DNA of 64,000 bases from Diospyros lotus. Its lineage: Eukaryota > Streptophyta > Magnoliopsida > Ericales > Ebenaceae. Below are positions 1 through 11,511 of this stretch, one piece after another (the first letter of the stretch is position 1; every line of letters starts with the position of its first letter). The DNA lies in assembly GCF_014633365.1 (NCBI RefSeq), contig NC_068349.1:27294753-27358752 (forward strand), given 5' to 3'. The position numbers were made by a program, and so were the translations under genes. Below the pieces are notes generated by a model that ran no database searches, was not told the DNA's origin, and was given only the letters and a program-made list of their open reading frames with translations.

Positions 1-530
1 AAACGATGGATAAAATGAAAAAGTGCATCCCAAGTTATATGTGATAATAAGATTCCATTAAATTTAAAAATGAAAATTTTATAGACAATTATAATACTAG
101 CCTTGTTCTATCGCATAGAATGTTGGGTAATAAAAAGTAACATAGATTAGGATGTTGAGATGGACGTGAGGTCATACAGAAAAGATAAAACTAGAAATGA
201 AGCTTTTCATAATAAGGTCGGAGTGGCTCCTATTGAGGACAAAATGTGTTAGACATGATTAAAATGGTTTGGTCATGTTAAAAGAAGACTAATAGAGACT
301 CTAGTGAGGAGAGTGGATGAAATGGAGTGTTTATTTAGCAAAAGAGGTAGAGAAAGACCAAGAAAGACCCGATAGGAGACTTTTAAGTATGATATGAGTT
401 GTAAGGGTCTTATTGAAGATAACGATATAGACAGAAATGAATTGTGAGCTAAAACTCATGTAGCCATCCCCACATAGAAGGACTAAAGCTTGAGATGTTG
501 TTGTTTTCCTTTTCCTTTTCCTTTTCCCTT
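1..530 (+). pseudogene. RTE-type LINE 3' end (reverse transcriptase C-terminus), decayed
   Basis: Read on the plus strand, this stretch gives one mostly continuous frame broken by several stops and at least one shift. It contains blocks such as CWVIKSN, KDKTRNEAFHNKVGVAPIED, LKWFGHVKRR and LVRRVDEME, then a basic RGRERPRKT block and a THVA motif near the end. This order is what I know from the region after the RT domain of plant RTE-clade LINEs (WFGHVxRRP, VRRxDxM, GRGRPxxTW, HVADP). After about 495 comes a pyrimidine tract of repeated TTTTCC units, in keeping with the simple-repeat tails of RTE elements. The element enters from the left edge, so its 5' part is not visible. It lies downstream of polygalacturonase exon 1, probably inside that gene's first intron. 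It cannot encode an active protein. Confidence 0.8.
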
Positions 531-857
531 TCTATAACTAGACTATAAAGTAGAATGTTTTATGATTATCATTTCGTTCATTCTTCCATTTCTAACACAA
601 TTGAATAATAAAGCTTCAGTTCCTCCAAGTTTTTTTTCCAACCCTTTTGCTTTCCTTTGCTTTTCCCCCCATAATCAAGTTCCATAGTGTTAGATACTGT
701 AAATAACACCAATATGATAATTCTACACTCTGCTACAAACCTAGCCCATAAGAGGGAAAATTCCTTAACGAACACAATTACACAAACACGTTCCACAACA
801 TTGAACTCAATTGAATTGAATTTAGCAAAGAGGGTATTGATGTTTACTCCAACATAC
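531..857 (-). other. Polygalacturonase intron 1 (right part)
   Basis: This AT-rich stretch begins on the minus strand with the GTATGT donor at 857-852. It shows no coding similarity that I recognise. No second polygalacturonase exon is visible before the LINE remnant at 1-530, so the intron probably extends beyond the left edge and contains the LINE. Confidence 0.6.
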
Positions 858-1199
858 CTGGGTGGCTTTGATCACAGCACCTTTGGCCAAATACAGAGTC
901 ATGTGGCTGGTGAGGTTAAAGCTCTCCGTCAAATAAACCCCAGCAGGAATGTAGAGAAGCGCGCCTCCACTTCGCCTCAGATGCTCAATCCGGTAAATTG
1001 CTTTTTTGAACGCTTTTGTGTTCATTGTCCGACCGTCACCGACGCCTCCGAAGTCGGCAATCGTAATGTTCTCACTCCGGTACGTCATCGGCACTATCCC
1101 AGCGCAAGATACCAAATCCGCAATAGCGCATCGGAACGTCGCCAAGGACAGTAGGATTGAGAAAGCGAATCGATGCATTTTGCCTTTTCGGAGTAACAT
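858..1199 (-). CDS. Polygalacturonase-like protein (GH28, pectin lyase fold), exon 1 only
   Basis: This is the 5' coding exon of a probable polygalacturonase, a secreted wall enzyme of glycoside hydrolase family 28 that cleaves homogalacturonan. The chosen start (codon 1199-1197) gives MLLRKGKMHRF followed by a hydrophobic stretch that fits a signal peptide; a second Met at 1178-1176 is an equally possible start. The mature part carries ITIADFGGVGDGRTMNTKAF, then GGALLYIPAGVYLT and SFNLTSHMTLYLAKGAVIKA, the usual N-terminal blocks of plant GH28 proteins. The exon ends in phase 0 at 858 with a good donor (CAG then GTATGT). The catalytic Asp motifs (NTD, DD) lie in later exons, which would be left of the window. 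A Mutator-like element sits 77 bp upstream of the start codon, so the original promoter has been pushed about 2.2 kb away. Whether the gene is still expressed cannot be told from here. Confidence 0.85.
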
Positions 1200-1276
1200 T
1201 ACGGACTTGGAGTTGGAGGGTGTCCATTTAAGGAGAAATCTATGGCGTAAACAGACTGACCCTACCCATAGGCCAT

Positions 1277-3435
1277 GGGAAATTTGGAAAAATAGGACTC
1301 TCGGTACGAAACTTCTGCAAAAATAAGACAGTTTAAAATTCTTTGTAAAACTAAGACTTTTAAACGTGTATAAAGATAAATACACTCTTGCTTTTCAATT
1401 GACTCTCTCTCTCTCTCTCTCTCTGTCTCTCCATTCTTCTTTCTTCATCTTTCATTCTCTCTCTATTTCTCTATATATAAAGTACATATATATATTCACC
1501 TATCATTTTTTTTTAACCACTCTCTATAACCTAAATATATATGTATATATTATTCACGTTCAATGATCGACTTCAAGAGATGTGGGTCTCTCTCCTTCTC
1601 TTTCCATTATGTATATATATTATACATATACTGTGTGTTTTTGCATTGATGGGAAAGGAGAAAAACTAGATGGCGGCCATGTATAGAAAAAAGAGTAAAG
1701 CGACCACAGCAACGGCCATGGAGTTGCTGATATATCGATTAACAGATATCGGTTAATCGATATCAATTAACAAATATTGATTAACAGTTAATAGATATCT
1801 GTTAAAATATTAAAATTTTGAATTTAAATTGAATTAACATTAACTAATTTAATTCAATTTTTTTTATCTTCAGTTAAATTTAATTTGGGTATTCTAAAAG
1901 TTTAAATTTTTCATTTGATTTGAAAACTAATATTTTGTAAATGAGAATCGAAAGAAACAATAAATGTGAATGGAGTGATTATTAAGGTACAATTTACTTA
2001 GTTAATTAGATTATTTTGATAAGAAAGAAGATGGATGATTTATATATAAGAATATTTTGATAAATTTTTTATATTTTAATAGATATCTGTTACGGATTTC
2101 AATTAACCAATATCATATCGGTTAATCGACATCTGTTAACAACTGATATCGGTTAATCGATATCGATTAACAATCGATAACGTTTAACCGACATCTGTTA
2201 ACAATCGAAATCTGTTAATTGAATTGAACGTAATTAACTCAGTTTCTCTAAGTAAATGGTATCTTAATAACCACTTCATTCACGATTATTGTTTCTTTCG
2301 ATTATCATTTACAGAATATATAGTCTTCAAACCAAATAAAAAATTCAAACTTTTATAACACCCAAATTAAATTGAACTAAAGATAAAAAAAAAAAATTGA
2401 ATCAAATTAATTAATGTTAATTCAACAAATATCGATTAAACAATATTTGCTAAGGATATCAGTTAATAGATATCGGTTATTAATAGATGTCGGTTATGGG
2501 ATATCGGTTGTTAATAGATGTCGGTTATGGGATATCGGATATCGGTTGTTAATAGATGTCGGTTATGGGATATCGGTTGTTAACAGATGTCAGTTATGCG
2601 ATATCGTTTGTTAACAAATGTTGGTTATGCGATATCAGTTGTTAACAGATATCGATTAACCGATATCGATTATTAACAAATGTCGCTTAATCGATATTGA
2701 TTATTAACATATATCAATTAACCGATATGATATTAGTTAATCGAGATCCGTAACAAATATCTGTTAAAATATCAAAAATTTATCAAAATATTCTTATATA
2801 TAAACCCTCTATCTTCTTTCTTATCAAAATAATCGAATTAAACGTAATTAACAGATATCGATTAACTAAGTTTGTTCTAAGTAAATTGAACGTAATTAAC
2901 TAAGTTTGTTCAAAATTTTAATATTTTAACAAATATCTATTCACTATTAATCGATATCGATATATGTTAACCGATATATCAGCAACATCATGGTCATCGC
3001 TGCGGTCGCCTTACTCTTTTTTTTGTACATGGCTGCCATCAGGTTCTTCTCTTCTCCCATCAATGCAAAAACACACAATACATGTATAATATATATATAC
3101 ACAATGGAAAGAGAAGGAGAGAGACCCACATTTCTTGAACTCAATCATTGAACGTGAACATTATATACATATATATTTAAGTTATAGAGAGTGGTTAAAG
3201 AAAAAAAAATGATAGGTGAATATATATATATATATACACTTTATATATAGAGTAATAAAGAGAGAAGGAAAGATCTATTGAAAAAGAAGAAGGAAGAACA
3301 CGGAGAGAGAGTCAACTAAAAAGTAGGGGTATTTTTGTCTAATACACATTCAAAAGTCCTATTTTTGCAAAGATTTTTAAAGTGACTTATTTTTGCAAAG
3401 TTTCGTACCAAGAGTCCTATTTTTCCAAATTTCTC
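1277..3435. mobile_element. Foldback Mutator-like element (non-autonomous MULE) with 9-bp TSD
   Basis: The element is 2159 bp and flanked by a perfect 9-bp duplication, ATAGGCCAT, at 1268-1276 and 3436-3444; this length is typical of Mutator-like transposons. Its ends are long imperfect terminal inverted repeats: the left end GGGAAATTTGGAAAAATAGG pairs with the reverse complement of the right end (GAGAAATTTGG...). The pairing continues inward, including a CT-rich block, a TATATA tract, a segment near 1660-1720 matching 2990-3060, and another near 1900-1990 matching 2260-2340. Nearly the whole element can therefore fold into one hairpin. The centre is made of GATATCGGTTAATCGATATC-like repeats. 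There is no transposase frame, so it needs a helper in trans. It is inserted just upstream of the polygalacturonase start codon. Confidence 0.9.
2455..2760. repeat. Tandem GATATCGGTT-type repeats inside the MULE
   Basis: Units of about 30 bp built on GTTAATAGATGTCGGTTATG and GATATCGGTT are repeated several times in direct orientation, then grade into inverted forms of the same motif. A 66-residue frame here (2414-2614) is only the translation of these repeats. The same motif in the opposite orientation occurs at about 1730-1800 and 2080-2220, which gives the palindromic middle of the element. Confidence 0.75.
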
Positions 3436-3625
3436 ATAGGCCATACTAGTAACGAAGAGAAAGCTCCAAATAGCTGAGAAATTTTTAAATATATTATAAA
3501 TTTTTAAATTATTTAACACAATCATATTATTTTCAAACTTTTTAGTAAAAATATTACTAATGTGCCTTGTTATTATTTTAGAGGGCTCTGATGTAGGAGT
3601 GGTGCAGGCAAAATTTATTGAAAAA

Positions 3626-3812
3626 TACTATTAATACATCATGACTTATATTTTAAGTTACATAATATAGTTAAAATATCCAAAATACACCTTACCCAAG
3701 GCGATGAGACGACACAAGACAGTGAGGCACAAGAAATATTTTTGTCATTTATAATACATTACGTAACCCAAAATATAGCTCAAAGAGTACCAATAATATA
3801 GTCCAAACTTAT
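3626..3812. mobile_element. MITE-like imperfect inverted repeat
   Basis: Two arms of about 70 nt (roughly 3626-3700 and 3738-3812) match as imperfect reverse complements. The best block is TATATTTTAAGTTACATAAT on the left against the complement of ATTACGTAACCCAAAATATA on the right. A spacer of about 40 nt separates them. The size and hairpin form fit a small non-autonomous DNA transposon, but I could not fix its exact ends or target duplication. The rest of 3445-4440 is AT-rich and shows nothing I can identify. Confidence 0.5.
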
Positions 3813-4439
3813 TACTGTGAATAAGTGAGGTTTCATGAAACTTTTCAATGACTAGCAAATTTATTTTGATCCAATACTTAAAGTCATGTTGGTAGTGTAT
3901 TGTCCTTAAATAAATTGTCTAATTAAATATGCTATTGGGAGCAGTGAGTTCTTTATCATGAAATTCTCACTGCTAGTAGTAGTGAGTTCAATTGGATCTC
4001 ACTACTCTCAATAGTGAAATGTACTAACATAAAAAGCACTTGTATAAGCATCCAACATAATAGAAATATCTATATAAATATTATATTCAGAGTTAATAGC
4101 CTTATTAACATCCAATCCATTACTACAAGAGCATTGTATCAAATACATTATACATTTATAGAAATCAAAATTTCGTATGTACAAAAAACATCTAAATCAA
4201 AGAATCGTGTCTCTAATATACATATTAACTATGAAAACATCATCCAACATTGAGAAAAAAGGATCACGAGCACTCAATCCCCTGGCACATAAAAATACAA
4301 GTCTACAATTTTCTTCTTCTATTTTGTCGTTGTGAACTACAACAATACATTTATTTTTGGAGAAACTCAACAAACTGTCGGTAGGGCTAGATACAGGTAC
4401 AAAAGTTTGATTAGGGAAAGTCTTGAACGACAACAATTG

Positions 4440-6777
4440 TGTGCGTTAACGCTTAGCGATAAATCCAAGAATATAGAATCAATTTTTAAAACTTTTTCAA
4501 AAACCAAACAAATAAACAGAAGAAACGGATCGTTTCTTGCATAACACAGTGATAGTAGTCATATGCATATAAAAAACATAACCATACAATATGAAAATGT
4601 AATAAACGATAATTGTTACCTCAAGCTCAAAAAGCATGTTAGTTGCTTTTGTTGCATGTTTAACCTAAATGCTTCGGTCTCTCGATTAAGCTCCCGCGAT
4701 CCCATCATGTATTAGCTCACGAATCAGCTCCTCGTCCACTCCAGTATTTGTCCTTGGCTAACCAAGCCACCCCCAAAAATGTAGGGGACCAAGTTAATCC
4801 ACCCATAAGCAATACTGGAACCCTTCGCTAGGCCTGTGCTAGGACCATCTCAACAAAGGTGAATAAGAGTTGGAACCATTCTTCCAACAAGTTGTCTATC
4901 TCATGAACTTGTAGCGAGATATAATAAATGGGGTTGCGGCTATAAATCTACCACCAACAACTTTTGCCGAACAGCCACCAGAAGCTCGCTGGAAATCACA
5001 ACCGCTGTCAAGGGCAGCAACTCTTATTATCACAGCTAGCTGGTGGAACTACTGAAGAACGAACCACAACCGTCTCTACCTGCCTACAATAGCCCACTAC
5101 TGGCCGTCGATAATTCTTGTGGCGTAGGAGATGTTGTTTTCTGACTACTTGCATTGGTTTCCTACAACGGCCACAACAAACTCCTTCGCAAAAAAAACTA
5201 TTATTGCCTGCTCTTCAAGCTTCCAATTTGTACAATTAATTTCCTTTCATTTGTAGTTCGACTGTACTTCATCTTCTCTTCTTAGGTTGTCCGACAACCA
5301 TTGCTTCATCCATTAACTCATCTCCCATGTGATCTATATATAAATATCACGTATATAATTAATCAACGAGAACAAGAAGGCAAAGCCAAGAGAAGAAAGA
5401 CGTTCGACCAACAGCTTCTTCCTTAGCCTAACACTTCCAAAATCATCTCACTTACTATAATATATATATATATATATTCAATGAGATGGTCGAGAGAGAG
5501 GTTGAGAAAATAGGTTGTTGCATTTATTTAATCATATTATACACAAGCGGCTGGAAGAACAACAGAGAAGAAGAAAGGAGAAAATTAGAGAAAACCTGTA
5601 AAGACAATTTCTTAATGATGTTTTTATCAACCACTAACTCTTAAAGGTAATTTAATCCCCATTAACTCTTAATGGTGGAAGTGCATTCTACCAGCTTAGA
5701 TTCACTAATCTAACGCTAATACCTACTTAGGGTGTAATCTTCTAGATTCACATCCATGTAGCAATCAGGACACGTTAACCCTTTAACCCTAATCAAACAC
5801 TTTGATCTACTAGAAGGATATCTCCATCTCCCCAAAGCATCCAGAAAGATCCTAAGTATGCTCTAACCAAGATTCAAGATGATCCTAACGGAAATGAAGT
5901 CAAAACTTCTTGTAAATCCATTTAGGGCTCTCAATTGTCATGCATTATAGTCCATTCACTGACTAACATCCAAACCGAATGAGAGCCATGGATTGACTAA
6001 ACTCAGAAGACTCGATAACTATGCAAGATCCAATCTAGGGTGATCGAAATGACACATTAGAACTCTTCCCACATCGGAAACTTCTATCCAATCGTGCATA
6101 CCTTGGCCAAAGATTTCTACAATCACCAACCGACTGAGATTGCATAGGATGTTCACCCCTATCTGAATGAGGACAATGGATCCCATCAATGAGCATCTAC
6201 CTCTATACACCACTACACAAAGAGCATCTCCACCTTTCACAATGGATGGTTTCGCTCAACGATAAATCCCTAACACTAGTACACAAGACAACTATGTCAC
6301 TTACGCTCAAAGGACCAGACACACAATCAAAAGCCAATAACAAATTATTAATCCTCTCAGTAATGTGATCTATTACAAGCGTCAAATTTAATAGATGTCC
6401 AACTAACACCTACCCATATGTGTAATATCTGCATCTCATGCAATATGGCATGTGACTCACCATCCTTTATTATTAATATCTCATACTAATCGAAGATAGT
6501 GACCCATGTGCTAATTCATAATTCATTAATCTTATTCCATTTCAGAAAAATCATAGGAGTAGGAATACCTTTAAGAAATCCTATGTTATAGATCTTTGTC
6601 ACATATTCTTAACAACCTAAGAATAAAGATTATCAGGATATCTAAGGACTCATTCATATAAATGGAGAGCTATGAATTAAGATATGACCATTTAAATAAC
6701 AAGCAAGATTATATTATTAGGCTCAATACTCATTCGAGGTGTCATCTAAATCTAGTATTAGGGCACTAACACCAACA
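4440..6777 (-). mobile_element. Type-B copia-like LTR, minus orientation (copy B1)
   Basis: Read on the minus strand, the LTR starts at 6777 with TGTTGGTGTTAGTGCCC and then shares blocks with the copies at 43372-46204 and 59339-61493: an early ACTAGATTTAGATG(A/G)CA block, a block on opening a path to TGTGATCTATCAC-like text, and a run of 'ATTAAGAGTTA' motifs near 5625-5690. A TATATATAAATA stretch near 5332-5346 could be its TATA box. The 3' end is uncertain: text near 4480-4540 resembles the U5 end of the other copies (a CTTGCA block and an A-rich block), so about 4440 is my estimate. At 6777 it abuts the Tat2 LTR, which it apparently truncates. The stretch 4690-5180 is not clearly shared with the other copies and may hold a further insertion that I do not recognise. 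Confidence 0.55.
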
Positions 6778-7514
6778 AGCCTATATAGCCAAAGAGGTGC
6801 TCGATCCGTTTTCTAATAAAGCAGAAGAATGCCCTTGCAAAGATTGCTCTAAAGAGGGATGGTTTGCAAGGCAAAAGCCAGTTAGAAGGCAAGAAAGGAT
6901 TTCTCATGCCCGAGCCCTTTGATGCTTAAGTCTGACATTGCTATAGTGGAGAAAGTATGCAAATGTAGTGTGTATAATGTATGCGATTAGTGGTCCGGCT
7001 ATGTGAGGATTTTTCTAGAAGAGTTACATGGAAGAGTTGTTCGAGTCACCTAAAAAGTTAGGCAGTATATATCTTAGATTCCAATTAGAAGTGGGAGATC
7101 GAGATTCAGATTAGAAGTCCTAACCATAAGGGGTTGAGAAGTATTTATATGCACTAACTGGTGAATAGAACACGTGGCGGGCACTCGAGGGAGGTGCGAC
7201 TCCTCGAATTATGGGTTGTGACCCTCCTGGCCATACACGGTTGTCCCACGGTTAAGCTTGGAATAACCTAAGTAAGAAACCCCTTAGATGAATGATCCCT
7301 TGAAGGAAGAAAGGTTGACCACGATGTGTGGAACAACATGGGGTAAATTAGTGTGAGAAATGGGTTTCCCTAAAGGCTTAAGCAAAGTAGGTCCTCGAAG
7401 GGCTAACCCCAAAGACTTCTTTTGGGAGAAACATCTCTCCCAAGAATAATCACCTCCCTGAGAGTTTTCCTCGAAGACTTCTCTATGGGAATTACCCCGA
7501 AGGGTAGGCTATAA
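6778..7514 (-). mobile_element. Tat2 3' LTR, truncated
   Basis: This is a diverged relative of the Tat1 LTR (10432-11346) in the same orientation. Shared features are the block TTTGATGCTTAAGT, repeated (C)TCGAAGG-type motifs, and on the minus strand a TGTTATAGCC start at 7514 preceded by a purine tract complementary to 7515-7530, the expected polypurine tract. Its 3' end is missing where the type-B LTR B1 abuts at 6777. It is the leftmost recognisable piece of an older Tat-lineage gypsy element. Confidence 0.65.
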
Positions 7515-7782
7515 CAATAGCTCCCTTACTCTTGTCTTTAACTGAAAGTCAAAAGGAATAGTGCGCAGATATGTGAGGGAGTTGCCCAGGAAAAGTTAAG
7601 ACTTACTCTGGGCTCTTGAGAAAGAAACTCAATCAGAGAGATGCCTTGAGACGTCGAGTCCTCGAAGAATCAAATTGTAAGAGGATTTTGTTGGTTTTAG
7701 TATGGAGGCTTGCGAATTTTTAAACCCCAAAAGTCGCATGCGTAATGATTGCAGCGTCATTTTGCATTTTGGAAGATCGATC

Positions 7783-7790
7783 TATAAATA
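7783..7790 (+). promoter_or_regulatory. TATA box for the Tat2 antisense ORF
   Basis: TATAAATA followed by a G-run lies between the Tat2 LTR and the antisense ORF remnant. An identical octamer sits in the matching place in Tat1 (11512-11519). Conservation of position in two diverged elements supports a promoter that drives the plus-strand ORF. Confidence 0.55.
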
Positions 7791-8094
7791 GGGGGTGGCA
7801 GACCACATGAGGATCCCACTGACTTTCTAAGTGTACCTAAAGGCTTTGTGCATTTAGATACCCCTGAAGAATTTTCTTGAGGATCTTTCGATGGCCCTCG
7901 AAGAGTCTACTTGCTTCCCTCATTAATTAAAAGGGCTTAAGCGAAAGACTTATCGTGAAGACTCACCTTGGAAGACTTAACCTAAAGGATTAGCCAAGGT
8001 AATTTCTAATAGCCTGAATTAAGTTCACTCGAGGGGTGGACAAGAGTCTTAAGACTGAGGCATTGGTGCATTCTAGATGCTAACAATCAGTTTT

Positions 8095-8549
8095 GAGCTT
8101 TCACGACGTAGAGGGAATTTGTAGGGCATTTGACATTCCATTCGTGTGGATACTTAGGAGGCTAAAAAATGATGAAAGGACTTCGACTGTTGGAGGGGGA
8201 GAAGTCGTTATTCATCTTAGCAACTTAAGGATGAGCTTATGACTCCTACTCCACCATTTTGGAATGCTGAGAATGAGTTAACACCGGCTCAACTACATCC
8301 TAATGGCTAGGCAATGCTCATGGGATTTTTTGTACTTTTCAAGGAATAGGGCTTGCAAACTAGCTCTAAACTTTTCGGCTTCTTCTATTGCCTTAGGCTA
8401 ATGAGAGGGCAAAAAGATTTTGTGACCATGCAAAAGGTGTCAAGCACCGAGTATTTTTTTTGTAGAGAACCCAAAAAAGATTAAGATTTTCAGACTCAGT
8501 GTTTGGTGGTGAGGCCTCCAATGGATTGGGAGGCTCCTCGGTTCTTGAG
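8095..8549 (+). pseudogene. Tat2 antisense ORF remnant (putative gypsy-type transposon domain)
   Basis: The plus strand encodes, with stops, LTPAQLHPNG then MLMGFFVLFKE, FYCLRLMRGQ and PPMDWEAP. These align in order with the Tat1 antisense ORF (ARGQLHPNAW, ELVGFFVICHE, LYCLFHLRLVKE). The domain is the 'putative gypsy type transposon' family found as an extra antisense ORF in Tat-lineage plant elements; its function is unknown. The remnant is interrupted by the solo LTR at 8555-10090 and probably continues to 10277. Confidence 0.65.
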
Positions 8550-8554
8550 CTCAG

Positions 8555-10090
8555 TGATAGCGATTTTTCGTAAGTCTAAGGATCACATAAGTAATAAAGT
8601 AGTGAGTAAAAGTATCGTTCCCATAAGAATCGGTTGATAATTACCAAAATTATATTAACTCAAATGTTATTTAAATAATTGATTAAATGATGAATTAATT
8701 AATTTAAGAAAATAAAATAGTAACACAAAAAATAAATATGAAGAAGTTCAAGTTTTGGAGAGCACTAGGGTATTTCAATTTCACCTAATATAATCTAATT
8801 TAATTTAAACGGTTGACAATTCAAATTTAATTATTCATGCAATGATAATTAACCACACAAGTCAAATTTTTACTTTCGTTCCAATTATATTCTTGTGGTG
8901 TTTATTATCTAGATCAAGTTATAGATTTTTCCTTCCAGTCTAAATCTATATCAACATATCAATCAAATATTGGCCAAGTATTTGATAGCATTAAGCACAA
9001 TAATAAACACTTGCATGAATAAAAAAAATCAATTCATGAAAATCAAATTATCATATTTAAGTTACATCAAAACACCCTAGTTATATAATTTAGTTCATAT
9101 TACAAATGATAAAATCCATAACAAAACAAATGAACATATATATAGAATTTAAAGGAAATGGAAGAAGAGAATAAAAACTTTTTTGATGTGTAGAATTTCC
9201 TTCTCTAAAAATGTTAACACCAATTCTTGAAGAAAATACAAGAAATCCTCATCAAAGAATGTTCCAATTCTCCAATCCTTCAAGCTCTCTCACCTCCAAC
9301 TCTCTCAATTTTTCAACCTTCATTCTCTTTTTATACTCACCCCTTTCTTATTTTCCTCCTTAAAACATGGATCAAACGTTATCTTACTTCCATAATTTTC
9401 TCATCCATGTTTTACTCCCTAATTTCCTCCCCCATGTTTTTATCTCCATGTTTTCCTCTCCATATTTCATGCCACTCATGCCCACTCAAACTTTTAAGTC
9501 CCACACTAAAAAAAAAAAAAAATACAAAATAATCCCTCAAAATATCAAGAATTACAATTTATGAATTTTTGTAATATATGGGCTTAATTTGATTAGACTT
9601 TTAGGCTAAGCTTCTTTGGTCAATTTGGGCCTAATTCTTTATGAGTTAGACAAATCTAATAGCCCTTAAAAAGGCCCTTTAATTCATCTACAAATCAGCC
9701 CAACTTGGAGAAAATAGAATGAAAAATTCGTAGGTAATGATAGTTTTTTTTACAGTTTTGACCTTCTGTTACTCCAACAGCCATAATTTTCTATAAAAAA
9801 AATTCTTATTTATGCACTGTTTAAAGCATAGAAAAGTAGGCAAATAGGGCTTTCACATATATTTTTTTCAGAATTTTTTGAAATTCCAGTTGGTCCAGTT
9901 TTTATTTTTAATTGGACCTTTGAGCAACGAAAATCCACGACTTTTGTTCTTCTTTCCCACTTTTCCTTCAAATCCTGTCAACATGATAAATTACCTAAAA
10001 TTAATACAAAAAACATATAAAAACATGAGAATTAAGCATAAAATTAAGTAAGAATGGTATAGAAAATATGTAGAAAATATTAGGACATCA
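8555..10090 (-). mobile_element. Solo LTR, TSD CTCAG/CTCAA
   Basis: This 1536-bp unit begins TGATAGCGATTTTTCG and ends ATTAGGACATCA, so it has TG/CA termini. It is flanked by CTCAG (8550-8554) and CTCAA (10091-10095), a 5-bp duplication with one change. It splits the Tat2 antisense ORF. The minus strand gives a start of TGATGTCCTAATATTTTC, which looks like a Ty3/gypsy-type LTR; I infer orientation from that only. The short frames at 9227-9564 are not protein-like. Confidence 0.75.
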
Positions 10091-10095
10091 CTCAA

Positions 10096-10277
10096 TCGTG
10101 GCGAGGAAAGATGTGGCGAAAGCACTTGATATTAGGATCGTCTTAAGGGAACAACAACGTAATATTGATAGACTTTTGAGAGAAGGTCGGTCATCCTTGG
10201 CGACTTACTTATGGACGAGCACCTGAAAAGTGCTGGTTGGCTTTTAGGAGATGGTGATGGATCTCTTAACTGGCGGT
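10096..10277 (+). pseudogene. Tat2 antisense ORF remnant, distal piece
   Basis: This short stretch lies between the solo LTR at 8555-10090 and the start of a type-B LTR at 10278. By position it should continue the Tat2 antisense ORF, and it holds no other recognisable element. The coding match is too decayed to align with confidence. Confidence 0.35.
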
Positions 10278-10397
10278 TGTTGGTGTTAGTGCTCAAATGC
10301 TAAATCTACATTGCATTAGATGTATGTAAGCAACACTAATGATGTAATCTTGTTCATAAATAATAAAAGATCATATCTTTATCTATACTTTCCACTT
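10278..10397 (+). mobile_element. Type-B LTR copy B2, first piece
   Basis: It starts TGTTGGTGTTAGTGCTC, the type-B LTR start, and continues with ACTAATGATGTAATCTTG and ATCATATCTT blocks shared with 43440-43500. It stops at CACTT (10393-10397), the target duplication of the SIRE-like solo LTR. The text resumes at 34510. Joined, the two sides match the uninterrupted copy at 39800-39870. Confidence 0.8.
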
Positions 10398-10431
10398 TGT
10401 TGGTCCCTTGGGGAATGGTCATTCAAGAGGG

Positions 10432-11346
10432 TGTTGCTGGCAAAATACAACAATTAGAATTTTTAAGAGTGGGAGGCCTGTGGATGCCGATAGTCTCAGA
10501 ATTCGATCGATACTTGGTTACTAAAATAGGTTAGGCTTCTGCAGGAATGCTTCCGAAGAGGCCTTCCATGGAGTCCTCTCGAAGGGCCTTCTCGAAGGTT
10601 CCTTCCGTACAGGTGGATCTTTTCATCAGGCAAGTCTTGCGATCTAGAGTGCTTTTGAAGGAAGTTAGGATGCTTAGGATGCCTTCTTTCTAAAACAACG
10701 AGCAAGGTCTTCCCCAAAGGTCTTGATCTTCTCGAGGGTCCAATGTCTTTTGATGTGAAGTGCTTCTAAAGGATTCTTTCCGAAAGAGTCTTTCGAAGGG
10801 TATTTCCAAAGGAACTTCCGAGAGACTGGTGTTTTCGAAGGGAAGAGCGGTCCCTTCCGAAGGAACTTGGCTTGACTTGGCTTTTGAAGGATCTTGGTCT
10901 TCTCTTGCAAGCAATCCTTCCAAAGGAATTGATGCAGTACTTCTGAAAGGACTATGAACAGCAAACAAGGGTTAGAAGGCTCGCGGGATTTTCCTCCTAC
11001 GAAGACCCTCTGATGCTTAAGTTAGTAATGGAAGGAAAATAATTGTGCAGAATAGAAAGTAGGCTAAATTTCTGAAGAAAAGTGAAAGTGGTATACCGAT
11101 GTCTAAATCCCCTCCTAAGAACTGTAGCTGGCCTTTTGTAGGGCTTGAGCTTCGAGGCTAGTGGCCGGGGGCACGTGTCATTTTCGAAGGCCTCTTTCGA
11201 ACGGGTCTAATGGACATGCTTTGGAGGCAGTTGTATTGTCTCACGAATCAAGCATCCGAAGGATTCTTTGAGCTTCCTTCCAAAGCAGCTTCAAGCCTTC
11301 TCTACAATGCTTGGCCTTTCTTCCTTCCGATTATTGGGGTACAACA
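10432..11346 (-). repeat. Tat1 3' LTR
   Basis: The 915-bp LTR has minus-strand ends TGTTGTACCCCAATAATC and GCCAGCAACA. It aligns along its whole length with 32539-33502; the partner has extra segments of a few tens of bases, and substitutions are frequent. It is dense in CTTCCGAAGG and TTCGAAGG palindromes. The predicted frames inside it on both strands are shadows of these repeats. Confidence 0.9.
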
Positions 11347-11361
11347 ATTGTCCCCCACTCT
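11347..11361 (-). other. Tat1 polypurine tract
   Basis: The minus strand reads GAGTGGGGGACAAT directly before the 3' LTR start, the expected primer site for plus-strand DNA synthesis. Confidence 0.75.
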
Positions 11362-11511
11362 TTATTTTGTTCTATTTAGTTACAAAATGAAGAGTATTTT
11401 CTAAGGACATGGTACCAAGAATCAGAGATAATTTTTCTCGAAGGACGCTTTCGAAGGATCCTTCCCGAGCATGCTTCGGTTATCAAGACGTTTGGGTTTC
11501 AGCAAAGCCAC

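Noticed and set aside
9227..9564. Two overlapping frames with hydrophobic residues
   Set aside because: They lie in the middle of a solo LTR and are T/C-biased sequence without protein features.
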